This document shows, in pieces, positions 33,473 to 45,449 of a stretch of DNA of 64,000 nt. The stretch's first letter is position 1, and each line of letters begins with the position of its first letter. The notes beneath the pieces were generated by a model that had not been told where the DNA came from, searched no databases, and was given only the letters and a program-made list of their open reading frames with translations. Where the stretch lies: positions 2,061,700 to 2,125,699 of the forward strand of contig CAJFCJ010000019.1 of the NCBI GenBank assembly GCA_904063045.1, read 5' to 3'. The stretch is from Dimorphilus gyrociliatus. Lineage: Eukaryota > Annelida > Polychaeta > Dinophilidae. Made by a program: the position numbers and the translations under genes.

Positions 33473-34364
33473 ATGTCAACTCTTGAACGAACGGAAAGTA
33501 AAGAGAGTCAATTAAATGGTAAGATGTTTGCTATCAGTTTTTTAACTTTCGAAGCAGCAAAATTGTAAAATATTTTGCTGCGCAAATTATTGCCGCCATT
33601 TTGGAAAAAAATTGCTCTTTAGGTCAGTGTTACAAACTAGTGATCACCCGACTAATTCCAACAGATTCATGGGTAGAAGTGGGAAGCAGTAGAGGGTCGA
33701 CTCCTCCACTTTTCCCTCGTATTAATATGACTAATGAGCAGATGGAGAAAATGTTGCTCGAGGCTCAAAAGGAACTCTCAAGACATACTTCGATAAATGC
33801 GAGCACTATATCTAGTCGTACAAGGTTTTTTCGTGATTACCTTAATATATTCGACCAAAGTGTATAATTATCTCTTGCAGCCCTAAAAGCCCACACAGCC
33901 CTGTGTCTGATCCAACTCAAACTAAGACGGTACAAGAATTCGAAAATTCCGACTGGATATGGGATTGGTCGAGTCGGCCAGAAATTAAACCACCCAGGTT
34001 GCAACTTTTTTTATAGACTTGTTTTTATTATAATCTACGAGGTCTTATTTTGTTAGCAGTGACATACAATCCAATAAATATAAACACTTTCCACGATCCG
34101 AAACGGGAAAATCTAAAAGACACGGTCTTAGTGTTCGAAACACTGGAATCATATCCAATCTACCGGCTCTGCTCTTCACTCATGCTGCTACATTTATCCT
34201 TGGAGCAGCAGCGTAAGTTAACAAAGCATAATTATACCTTATTTAATTCGTTAATGACCTAATTTTTTCTTCCACCATTTTCTCTACAAATCTATAGAAT
34301 GTTCCTTTGGATGAAGAAGTTTTCGAAGTGTTCTTGTAAGCACCTATCTGTCGAATTTCTCTAA
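33473..34364 (+). CDS. BNIP3: BNIP3/NIX-like mitophagy receptor
   Basis: Tail-anchored outer-mitochondrial-membrane protein that tethers mitochondria to autophagosomes. Exons 33473-33518, 33665-33824, 33881-33997, 34057-34212 and 34298-34364 join to 181 residues. Near the N-terminus, SWVEV matches the LC3-interacting region of vertebrate BNIP3 (SWVEL). EQMEKMLLEAQKE follows, as in the family. The central SDWIWDWSSRPE is almost identical to vertebrates and is the strongest identifier. KSKRHGLSVRN precedes the single transmembrane helix (PALLFTHAATFILGAAAMFLW), which keeps the conserved His and a small-residue face, as expected for the BNIP3 dimer. A short Cys/Lys tail ends the protein. The BH3-like segment is weak, as in other invertebrate members. 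Confidence 0.94.
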
Positions 34365-35373
34365 TGAACTGCATTTCTTAACATAGTTTATGTATGTTGT
34401 GAAAAGAAAAGAAAAAAAAAAAAATATTCTCTTTTTTTGATGCTGTACATCGTTTTTTTTTGCTTAACTATTTTCTTTAAAAAAAAAAAAACAATGTAAT
34501 TCCGTTTGTTATTTTTTGTGTTTTATTCATCTAGTTAGATAAAAATTGTGGATAAAAATTATTACTGTATAGGAAATCATTGTTCTTAACGATCATTCGA
34601 AAAGGTAAAAATATTTAATAATTATTATAAACGGTTTTATGGGTCAATGTTATATTAAAATTGTATACCTTTCCTCTCTCCGTTTTTGCATAAACTAAGT
34701 TGGTAATGATGATATTATTACATATATATAAATTGTTTGACGGTTAAATCTTTACCTAATTTATATTAAAGAAAAAACGAATATATATATATATACTGTA
34801 TATCTTGCATTCATATAGGTTATTACCTCATCTATATTTATTCTTTATCTTATCTCATCAATTCTTAATGATTTTTTGAGATAATTTGAAAAGCAGTCGT
34901 TCTGTATATTTAAATTTTTTTTAAAAAGTAGATTTGGGAGTATTTTTGTTTTTAATGCTTTCGATAAATTTAAATTATGTTAAAAGGGTAAACTATACAC
35001 TATTTCTATGACGTAATATATAAATACTTTATTTTTTGGTATATACATTTGATTATTACTATTGAAATAACTCTTGTTGAAAAGATTAAACTACATTAAA
35101 TAAAGCCTTGTTTATATAGATAGGGAACAATCGATTTAATTTGTAATATATTATGTAATATAAGGATATCCTTATCGGAATTCAACAGTAAAAAACAAAT
35201 TCCCTATATACAGTATATTTAATTAAAAATAAGGTTTTATTTTACTTTATTGACTAATAGCAATAGTTAAAGCTTTAATATAAACAGGTTAATCTCAATT
35301 GTATTATTAAATAAAGTTTTACTTCTTTTGACAATTGATTGGAACTACTTATTTTATATTATCCTTTCTCGCC
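34365..35373. other. Convergent spacer BNIP3/TRP channel
   Basis: No gene seen. Contains poly-A/poly-T runs (about 34410-34490) and TA repeats near 34780. Probably 3' UTRs and spacer. Confidence 0.5.
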
Positions 35374-38300
35374 TTAGACATCGCGCTCTTCAGTATTCGA
35401 TCCAAAGTCACTAACTACAATATTTGAATGGCCTTGACCGGCAAGTTTAAACGTATTTTTTAACATAAGCAGATCTTCTTTACGCTTTTCATTCCTCCTA
35501 TAGAATGGTTTTTTTAATTTAGTTAAACCAAATTTAATTAAGTATTATTTATAGACAGACCATGTAAGAGGTGAATCTGAAACGTTTCCATCGTCGACAA
35601 CGGGTAAATTGCCTTCCCTTCTGGTTGTTGAAGATTGAACTTGAATAGGTGCTGAACCTCTAACTGGGAGATTAAGGTTGTTCAAAGTACTGATAATTTC
35701 TTGGAGATCATTTTTTATTTTTCTATTGAAATTATCTTGAGTAGCCTTTAGTTGTGTTATCTCATTCTAAGAGAGGAAGATAAACGTTTACGGATAGGTT
35801 TATTGACTAGAAACACATCTTACTTTTATTATTGTATATTGATTTTCCATCTTTTTAACTTGTCCCGTCCTAAGACTAGCAAGTCGGGCGAATTGTCCTT
35901 CTTGGGGTTGATCTTTAATATGTTTCTCTTCATCATCTTCTGAATCTTTTAATGCAGATTGTAACTCATCCAATTGATTCTAAAACGAACACGACAAAAT
36001 AAGGAAATCAGTGATAGTTTTCAAGTAAGGTTAGTAGTCCTGGGTATATTCAAGTGGTAGCAAGAAAAAAAAACATGCTCAATTGCTTAATTTATGCAAA
36101 AGAGTGTGTAATGCATGCATAGTGATAAGAAGGCTTATATATGTAAGTAATGCTCTTATTTTTCATTTTGATTTTTCTATCTTTCAATCTTTTTGTAAAA
36201 TAACACCTGTATAACGACGACAGCCTGGTTTTTATCAGTTAGTTGGTTAACTGAATATGAAGACATTTCAGGGTTTAAATAGTCAAGTATGCTATCCAAA
36301 CGTTGCTTTTTTATATAGTATATAAAGTATCAGTACAAAAATAATAAATAAGATAAATATGATATAGTATTTACCCTAATTTGTATAGTAACTTTTTGTA
36401 GACTTTCTTTTCCATCATCGATATCGTCATCGTCGTAAAAACGTTCTTCAGGACTGCAATAGTTGTGTATATATTCTCTAAACTTTTCCCTTTTCTTTTT
36501 GGTTAGACCCTCTTCAATGTTTAATATTGTAATTGCCTTTTGCATAGCAGCATTTGCTCTAGCATTATCATATACACGTTGAAATGTGTCAGACATAAGG
36601 GCAATTATTAAATTAAGCATAATAATTGCTGATAGAGCTAACCAACTTCCCAAAAGTAAAAATGTCATAAACTTATCTATACCGATCATTCCCTTTAAAA
36701 ATAATGAAAGTTATCATTATTAAATAATTTTGTTTGTTTGTTTGTTTTACATACATCAAAATCGTAATCATCAACAAGAGTTATTCGAAACAGCGTAAAT
36801 ATAAGCATATCGAATGTTTTCATTCCACTGACAGATGATTTTGTTCTGTTGAGATGAATTTCATTAATGTTCTTCTCTGGCCTCTTAGACGCCCCAAAGA
36901 TCATCCAAAAAGCGAAAACTGGTAATAAATAATTTTTAAATGAATAATCATTGTCCTTTAATTATGTATATAAATTTAGATACCGTATGGACAGAAGAAC
37001 ACCAAGTAGACAAATACAAACTTAAATATGTCTGTCAGCATTTTAAAGATCATGACTACAAAAGGGCCTGTAGAAAAATTCAATGCAAGGTTAGATATGT
37101 TTATGATTAAGTTAATTATTAAGGGATGACTGACCAACGGAGTATGCTCTAGCAATTTTTAATATTCTTATCCATATAAGAATAATTGCTATTGCCATAA
37201 TTCGTATATGCCATCTCGATATTGCATTTGTATGATCAATAACATCAACAACGTGAGTTATTGATGCAACCGTTAGTAAAACGTAACAAATCCAATCGAA
37301 AATATTCCATGGATCATTGAAATACGAAGCTCTGAATAAGGCGACAAAAGAATAACAAAATGTCTTTACAGACGATGTCTCTTCCGGTACGGTTTTCACT
37401 TCAGAATCATTTATACCATTCAGTCTATCAATTTCTGAGTTTAAATATGCAGTTTCCTCAGGCCAGCGCGGATGGCAAAACTGTAAATCTTTTCGCACTT
37501 CTTCTTCCCGCCAATTTTTCCATTTCTAAAAATATTAATAATCATCTTATGATAACATTTTACCACATATTATACAAATACCAAATGAGCTTTTCGAGAG
37601 CTTCTATATTCCTTAATTTCTTCTATAACTTGCCAAAGAGTCATAGCCACAGCTAAAATCTAAATAATTTGAATAAAAATGATTATAATCCAAATGGATA
37701 ATGGTCTAACAAATTCCTTTTACCCAAAGTATTATCCTCCACCATTCTGATTTTAAATTGTATTCATGGCGAGTTTCATGATCTTTACTAAGACCTATTG
37801 CCGTCCATATTCCGATGAAAATGACTGCTTTAACTATTTGCCATAATCCACCTTTTCTATTTTATAAAAAGAGATAAAAAAAGAAGATCAATTATAAAAA
37901 CTCAAAATTGAAAAGATAACAAATAAACAACAAAATAGAATATAATAGATAAAATGCCAAACAGATAAGCAAATTAAAATGAAACAAACCTGGCAAAATA
38001 CTCCCACTTAACATTTATTAAACGATCAAAAACTGGGTGAATAATTAAATCGTATTTAAAGTGCGTTACGGCAACCAGGAGCTGTTAAAGATAGTTAGAG
38101 ATTTCTTTTTATAAGTATGTTAGTGCCTAATCTGCTTTAAAATTATCTAAAAAAGTTATAATTAATTTTGAAATATTAGAGGAGTCTTTCAAAAAGAAAA
38201 AACCAAACAACATTGAAAAGATCGTTAAGCAACAAATTAATAAATCATAAGTAGAAGAGAAAGAATAATAATTAATTGAATATTTTGATCTTTGTTACAA

Positions 38301-40682
38301 GTTTAAATGTTTATTTGTTATTATTTTTTTGTTCTTACTTTCCAAAATTACGCCACTTTATTTCTAGCAATCTTTCGACGGATCGGTGGGTAATGAGGTC
38401 AATTTGGTTGAAGGCAACCAAAACTCTTAACTGATATTGTATAAATTTGTTTGTATATTTCAGCATAGAATATAGAAAATTTTACATAAGGAGAAAAGTT
38501 GGATTGGTCCTTTTTTTTTAAGTAAACAGGATGTGGGAAGTCTGAAGAAATGAGTAATACTTACAGCAGTCTGTGGATGCCCTTTCAATTGGTCACCAGC
38601 CTTTTTTGGTTCTAGATGATTTAAATGATAAAATTGTCTTCTATTAGCCCTATCAGTGGTATGGAACTGATCTAATGCCAATTTAGCAACTGGGGGCATT
38701 TTTGTTATCATTAAAACTACAGCAGATTGTCCACTGTCGTCTATTATATTGAAAAATAGAATTATATTAACTTCAATATCTTTAGTTTGAATCTGTAATT
38801 ATAATCAACCTATAACTCCTGCTGGAGCTGGATCATCAAGTTCTATCAACATTCTGGCAGTTTCACTTCGATCTTTAATAAAAAGTGTATTGTAGCTACT
38901 GTTGAACTAAGGGATTTGTTTTTTATTGTTTTTTTTTTAATAAATTACCTAATTCTGCCGCAACGTGCAAAGGTGTACGGCCTTTGTAATCTCTCTTTTG
39001 TTTGTATTCACATCCGTGGTTTATTAACGCTTTCAAACTGTTTACAGAATCTGTTCTAGCTGCAAAATGTGTTGGTGTTTGAAGTTCTCCCTTCGTTAGA
39101 CTTTCCTTATTTGCTGTATAAACAAAAATTTATAATACTGCAAATCGATTTCATAATAGACTCAAACCTCCTTCCATTATAAGAAAGTTGACCATTTCGG
39201 TATAATCAACTGCAGCGGAAATATGAAGAGGTGTTCTACCATAGTTATCACCTCTGTCAATATCGGCACCATTCTCCAAGAGGAATTTAGCAACATCAAT
39301 ATGCCATACTCTTGCAACTTCATGTAATACTGTTTGGCCATATTTATCTGCGCAATTAATATCAGCCCCGTTTTGTAATAGTTTTTCAATAAAATCAAAA
39401 TCAACTGCATCATTTTGATGTGGATGTTTGCTAGCTTGAGCAAAATGTTCTATCAAGAGACGATTTTGTCCTTTACGATATTTGATTCTATTCGGATAAT
39501 AAGTAGTGTTAGCATAAATATCTCTTTTTTATTTCGTTACTAAAGTATTTACTCCGAAGTTCGCATTTTACCATCAACTGCATCTTCGGATCTGTTTTCA
39601 TCCTGTTGTAAATCAATCACAAGACCTTGACCTCCCGTTTTTCTCCTATCTACTTTGTCTGTTAAGTTAAAAAATTACAATATTTAGCACAAGATGAAAT
39701 TGTCAATCAGAGAGCAGGAAGCTAAAAGTCTTTAAATAATGATTCAAATTGACTTAAAGTGCTTTTTTTCCAGAAAACAAACCAAACCTTAAATCAAAGT
39801 CTCTACAAGAAAGTATATATATATATATGTACATTTCTTTTCATTGAATTATTAAAACTATATGCAAATGTATGAGAAATAATGAAGCATGCTTTCAGAG
39901 AGTTTACAATAAACAAGATCCCTAGACTTCTATTATATCAGTATATACTAATATATATAAATTTATATATATACAGTATATATATATATATTTATAGATA
40001 GATAGATAGATTCTTTGTTTATAGTGATAAAATGCAGAAGCAGGCACACTGTTAAGTGAAAAAAAGATATTAATCATTTACCCAAAGCGTCATCAGAATC
40101 TGTCAAATGTTTATATACAAAATATGTAGTAAAAACAAAAGAAAGATATAAAAACATTTTCAAAAATTATTAAAGAGTGTTTTGAACGTTTTTATCCTAT
40201 TGAAAGTGCTTGTATAGCTTTTTTGAATCATTCTACAGATAATTATTGTCAGTAACTTTTATAGCTTGATTAAGAAAGATAGAAAAGTTTTATCCTTACC
40301 GCCATCTGAAACAAAATTTTAAATTAATAAAGCTAAAACAGTGTATAATGATAATTAAAAACTTTTTATCTTTACCCAAAGACACTAATCTTCTGGTTTT
40401 TGTATAATGTTGCCATTTGTTTCCCCCAGTTTTGGCGTTTGTAATAGCTACGATGGCATTAGCCTTTGACGTAAGAGATTTTCTTTTTGGAGATATAGTA
40501 CTGATAGAAAATTATATTTTAGAGTTTGAGCTTCGACTTCATTTAGCCACTTACAATGTTTTTTCTAAGCCATCCGAAAGTTTGTTATTTTCGTCACTTT
40601 CTGAAACATTTAGTTTTGCATTTGAACGCTTTTTTCTACCATTTTTTGATTTCTTCCTTTTAGAATCTTCAGTTTCAGTCAT
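35374..40682 (-). CDS. Ankyrin-repeat TRP cation channel (TRPV/TRPA-like, subtype open)
   Basis: A gene of roughly 19 small exons. Start ATG 40682 (MTETEDSKRKK, basic N-terminus). Very short exons follow at 40305-40300 and 40099-40082. Ankyrin repeats are encoded at 39450-38840 (GQTVLHEVARVWHIDVAKFLLENGA; GRTPLHISAA; GRTPLHVAAE). The membrane domain runs from about 38080 to 36570: HPVFDRLINVKWEYFA, an S2-S3 region, ILAVAMTLWQVIEE, FNDPWNIFDWICYVLL, S4 near IRIMAIAIILIWIRILKIARA, S5 near FVVMIFKMLTDIFKF, pore loop TLFRITLVDDYDFD, and S6 LSAIIMLNLIIALMSDTFQRV. The last exons (to stop 35374) encode a polar coiled-coil tail (NEITQLKATQDNF; EERDV end). The pore carries three acidic residues, suggesting Ca2+ permeability. 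Subfamily not assignable without a tree. Confidence 0.88.
39952..40013. repeat. TA / GATA microsatellite
   Basis: TATA-rich simple repeat followed by GATA units, within a long intron of the TRP gene. Potentially length-polymorphic. Confidence 0.75.
40082..40099 (-). other. 18-nt microexon in TRP gene
   Basis: Encodes about six residues (DSDDAL plus a split Gly). It is bounded by ...TTTGACAG and GTAAATG and is symmetric phase 1, like its neighbours. It may be a cassette exon altering the acidic N-terminal linker. Confidence 0.6.
40300..40305 (-). other. 6-nt microexon in TRP gene
   Basis: ATGGCG flanked by a strong acceptor (TTTTGTTTCAG) and donor (GTAAGG). Both neighbours are in phase 1, so it inserts Asp-Gly without shifting frame. 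It is 195 nt from the next small exon. Confidence 0.6.
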
Positions 40683-42902
40683 TTTTACCTATTAAAAAAA
40701 ACCATGGAGTTGTTATAGCAATACCAATACATATCGATTTATTTGCCGCATGGCTAAGGTATTTACGCGCTCCTATATTGAAATTTTTGCAATCGCGCAC
40801 AAAATTATGTAAACACTAAGCCTCTAAACAACGTAGCGGTTCGGTAAAAAGAAACAATATTTTCTGGTCAAAAAATAATTTATTGAAGTGTTCAAATGTA
40901 GCTGAAAAGCTAACTTGAATAAGTGGAAATAACAAAACAAGAACAATATTGAAGGACAACAACAAAGAATATCTCTAGTATACGCAAATAAGTTTCGGCA
41001 GCAAAGGCTGGAACTCTGGTACCACTATTGAGTAAACAACGTCGCCGGCAGTGACCAATGCTCAACAGGAAAAAGAAGAAATTTGTGCCGTGCTGTATTT
41101 GATACGACGTAGAGTGTTCAGATCAGTTCGAGGCTGAACAAAACCTTTGGTTGCTAGCAAGGATTTACCCAAATACCTTACTCGCTATCTGTTACTGTGT
41201 CCAACGGGTCACAAGTCAGCAGATATTAGCGCAACATTGTCCAACAACATGCAAAAACGTGAAAGACACGGATTTTTTGGTGCGAACTGTACTTTTTAGC
41301 AGTGGAATCTATATTGATGCATCACAAGGAACAAGACAAATTCGACGAAATGAGAAAGCAGTTTCTTATTCAAAGTATGTAGTTCGCAGTGTCGACTTTA
41401 ACAATGCAAGAAGATCTGAAAATTAATCTAAAATTAGTATATGTGAAAAATAAAATTATTAATCGGTAACTTACCAAAAAGTGCGGTATCTGTCAAGCAA
41501 AGTCAAGTCGTTGTCGAATCTTTGAGCATCCTTTCAAGTATTGAAAGGCCGGAACTGTAAAAAAAGACATTTAGATATACTGAAATACGGATAACTAGAT
41601 AATTGACTTACGTTCAATAGAGCTGACCAGTCGCGACCCCGCCTCTACTGACTTCATAGTGGACGTGAAAGTATCTTCGCTACCATATGGATCTTTGCAG
41701 AGAACTAAAAACATTTACAAATTTACTTTTGTTATATTCATATACTTTGTAATAAAACTTACACTTTCGATGCTCAATCGCTTTCTAACAAAGCACGATT
41801 TCGCCTCCCATTTTATAAGATACCCAGACATTACTCAACTAATTAGATTAGTGATTGGCTAAAAATCAAATTGTCTACGTGACATCAAATCACGCAAATT
41901 TCGGAAAAAATGACCTTTCCAAAATATTTAAGGTCAAAACAATAATTTCTTTAATTTTAATAAATATGGCTTTTAGATGGAACGTCCGAGAACGTATTAA
42001 GCTTACATATAAAAATGCTCTAACAAACGAAATGAATAGGTAGAACTTTGACTTGTATGAGTGGCCTCGTATACTTGGAAGAAGCCAAAGTATTTCTTTC
42101 AAATTGACTAAATAAGCGTAGAGAATGTGCTATTATCGAAAATTTTGTTAAAAGATCAAGTAGATGAGACATAACTACGAATAAAACCTTAAAATTTACG
42201 ATGGAGAAGGATAATATTGCGTAATTCCATTTTTATTACCAAGACAGTGTTATATTGTAATAATATATTATTAAAACTTAAAAATTTGCTAAAAGATTAT
42301 ATTAAAGACAATTTAAACTGAATTAAAATCTTATTTTTTCAAATAAGTATTTGTTCTTAATTTTATTGTTGTATGTCCTAGTAACAGACCTATAGTATAC
42401 TGCTCAAATATTCTATTAGTATACTTCAATAATATCTTCTAATTAATTTAATTAATTCAACTTTGGATAATATTCTAATTAACATTCAACTTTAAACGAA
42501 ATGATAGAATTTATTATTCTATTCTTTTAAAACTTTATAATTTAGGTTATATTAATAAAAGAATTAAGCCTACTATTCTTTAATTATTTAAGTTAGATAA
42601 AATATGCTTATAAATAGTGTATACAGTGTTATATTTGAACTTTTCTAAAATAGCCGTGTTCTTCAAAAGCTAATTAGTAACGAACTCAATTTGACATTAC
42701 AACTAAAAGTAAATAAGAGAGCCAATATTCATATTGTCTATATATAAATATACATGATTGTATACAATGATTGTTAAACTATTATTGAAAAACTATTTAC
42801 TTTCTTTTTGTGCGGGCATTTTAACCAAATCGAATTTTATTCAAAATTATAGTGCAGTGTCCTATTACGATATTCCATCAGTACACTCACGCTTTTTCTG
42901 TT
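40683..42902. other. Poorly resolved region upstream of TRP and GPATCH4
   Basis: Contains a + strand frame ending at 41426 (about 90 residues from 41151, includes HCPTTCKN) that I do not recognise, and splice-like signals on the minus strand between 41840 and 41460. From 42110 to 42760 it is plain AT-rich spacer. One or two unrecognised small genes may be present at 41.0-41.9 kb. Confidence 0.3.
41612..41704 (-). CDS. Candidate internal exon of an unrecognised minus-strand gene
   Basis: A 93-nt frame bounded by an acceptor (GTTTTTAG) and a strong donor (C|GTAAGT). It encodes LCKDPYGSEDTFTSTMKSV and a little more. Possible neighbouring exons lie upstream near 41790-41810 and downstream near 41480-41560, but their phases could not be reconciled into one frame. 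Not recognised as any family. It may be a real exon or chance. Confidence 0.25.
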
Positions 42903-43900
42903 ATGGATTTTGGCAAGCGTCAATTGGAGAGATATGGATGGAAGAAAGGTAAAAATTGTCAACAAGAAATATTAAGTTGCTTTTAAAATTGGAAGCTTTA
43001 ATAGTTCTAATACAATATAAAGGCGTCTACTCTTTAAAATAAAAAAAATACATTGAGCGATAATTTCACACAGGAACTGGTCTTGGAAAAAGACGAAATG
43101 GAATGAGAGAGGCTATTAAAGTCAATTTAAAAAGAGATAATACTGGAGTGAGTTTATTTTTTATATCTAACTACATAAATACTTTTATTTATTCTCTGTA
43201 ATATATGACGAGTAAGCAACTAAATTTTGTATTTATACTGTAATATACATAACAAAAATACTTTCTGTAATATATAGGTAGGTCATGATCGAGGAAAAGA
43301 GTTCAAAATTCACTGGTGGGATCATCTATATAACTCTACTGCTAATAAAATTGAAGTTGAAAATGAAAAAGTAAGCTAACATTAATAAACAATCTATTTC
43401 TTTATATCAATTTGCTACTTATCCTAGGCAGCCGTCAGTATTAAAAAATCAAATACAAAAGAGACTAAAAACACATATGCATCAAAGGAGTTGCTTTATG
43501 GTCGATTCAGAAAGGTTGATATTCGTTTATATGTTCAGCTATGCATAACAATAAATCTTTTGTTCACATAGTCTGGAACACTGGTAGATGGTGGTATGAA
43601 AAAGCTTGAGAATAAGCTGGATTCTACATCATCATCATCATCATCATCTTCGTCGTCATCTTCATCGTCGTCAGATGAAAGTGATGAAGATCTCGAAATG
43701 AAGTGCGTTAAAATGAGCACTTTTGAATCGTGTAAACGAAGAACAGCACATCCGTAAGTAATTTGTTCAAAAGCCAAAATTTTATATCTAATAAAATGTT
43801 TTTGGTCTTTTTCAGAGGCGGACGCTTTGGAATTCGAATGACAGGGAAGCTTAAACGCTTAGAAATGCAAGAATCCTCTAATAAAAAGCCAAAGTTGTAG
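42903..43900 (+). CDS. GPATCH4: G-patch domain protein GPATCH4
   Basis: Nucleolar G-patch protein; members activate DEAH RNA helicases in ribosome or snRNA processing. Exons 42903-42948, 43074-43147, 43278-43370, 43428-43514, 43572-43753 and 43816-43900 join in phase to 188 residues. The G-patch occupies the first 40 residues (LERYGWKKG, GTGLGKRRNGMREAIKV, DNTGVGHD), followed by the GPATCH4-specific KEFKIHWWDHLYN. A run of 14 serines followed by acidic residues lies near residue 120. The C-terminal GGRFGIRMTGKLKRLEMQE matches the conserved segment after the acidic region. Much shorter than human GPATCH4, which has a long Lys-rich repeat tail; the tail is absent here. Confidence 0.9.
43621..43674. 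repeat. TCN serine-codon repeat in GPATCH4
   Basis: TCA repeats interrupted by TCT and TCG, all serine in frame. The imperfect codon mix suggests the serine tract, not just a slipped DNA repeat, is maintained. Confidence 0.85.
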
Positions 43901-45449
43901 CTTATTTACACAAAAAAAACCATATACTTGAAGACTTAAAAAGTGGAAATGCATATAAATTGTTTCGCAGCTTGATGTTATTTAGTCAAGACAAATTAAC
44001 GCTATCGTTTACCTGTGATTCAAATTTCGATGAAAACTTAATACAATGCAGCGTGTTACAGTTTGTTCGTGAATTTTTGATGATTTCACTATTTGTATTA
44101 TTAGGCAATTATTTGATTATTACATGTACAAATAATAAGAACTTTAAATCGACCTATTTCTTTTTAACTAATGAAATTAGACAACAATCCTTTTTTTTGT
44201 ACAGCTAATTACTTCTCTTCTTTTCCTGTTGTTTGTGAATAAATGTTAATTATTCATTTATAAATTTTACCATTCATACTAAGCCGACAGTGTTAATGCT
44301 GATAAAATATTGAATTTTCAGAATTCAATATGTGATAAGAACAAGACAATGTAAAGTGTTAATATTGTGGCTTAAAAACGCTTATTAAAAAATCATTAAG
44401 AGTTATTATTAACTTGCATTGTATCTTGTTAACTGTAAAAGACTGGTTTGTTGAATAAGCCTTTTTTAGTACTACCTGCAAAAAAAAATAAAGTTAAAAA
44501 TCTTTCCTATAGAGGAGATAGCATGGATGAAATACGCTGAAAATGATTTATTACATTAGTATATAGTTTTGTTCAGAAATTCAATCGGCTTTATTCAATC
44601 ATAAATCCTATTCCTATTATAGTAAAATCACTTTACAAAAGAGTTTTTTTTAATCAATAGACGATGATATTGGTATGTTTAATTCATTGAAAACTACTTA
44701 ATTTATAACTTAGTATCAAGAACAAGTGAACAATAGAATTAATAGCATCTTACAAGGTACTTGCTATACTATTCTTATTAATTAGTTTTCTATTTATTTT
44801 CTCTGATATGCGGGTTATATTGACTTGTATAAATTGAACAAGAGAAAAAGACGGGGATAGACAGTAAGGTTAAGGTTGACTAGAGAGAAAGAAAGACTAA
44901 TTCGGCCTATCTCGTCCCACTCTTAAATACTTTATTGTAAAGCCGCCACGGCCCGGGTATGCACAGTGGTGCGTTGGAAGAATAGGTATTTATTTTATAT
45001 ATATTATACAGTTCGTACTAAAATTCGTTTATTATCCCGGGCGTTAACATAGACGGTATGAGAATATGAAAAAATAGGAAACATAGATTAAATATAATAG
45101 TTAGGTAGATGAACGAGAGTTGGTGAACTTAACTTTATTTTTCTTAAAGAGTGACTGAAGTTGACCGTGAAAAAAAAAGTTGACGAAAAACTTAAGGACT
45201 CGCCCTTAACAACCTGTTGAGCCATTTTCTACTCTTTCTTATTCCAAACTATCGGTAGGTCTTTCTTTTTAATATGATAATTAAGTTTTTTCAGCAGAAA
45301 GGAATTGTTTTACTTTTTTTGTTACTAAGCTATTTCTTCAAGAAATATTCGTTTGTGTAAATATGTGTAGAATGACTATCTATCTATCTATATATTTAAA
45401 TTAATATTACAAGGGGGGCCCATTTTTTTCTTTTCTTTACAGAAAAAAC
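43901..45449. other. Spacer upstream of the EGF-repeat gene
   Basis: No clear gene. The frame at 43960-44208 lacks gene-like composition and lies in likely GPATCH4 3' UTR. A pyrimidine tract with acceptor CTTTACAG sits 6 bp before the EGF-gene ATG, implying an upstream non-coding exon. A CTAT repeat lies at 45379-45392. Confidence 0.45.

Noticed and set aside
41151-41426. ShK-type domain suggested by HCPTTCKN
   Set aside because: Only one short motif fits. The other cysteines of the domain are not in the expected places.
43960-44208. An 82-codon + strand frame after GPATCH4
   Set aside because: Composition is not gene-like, no splice partners, and position fits 3' UTR.
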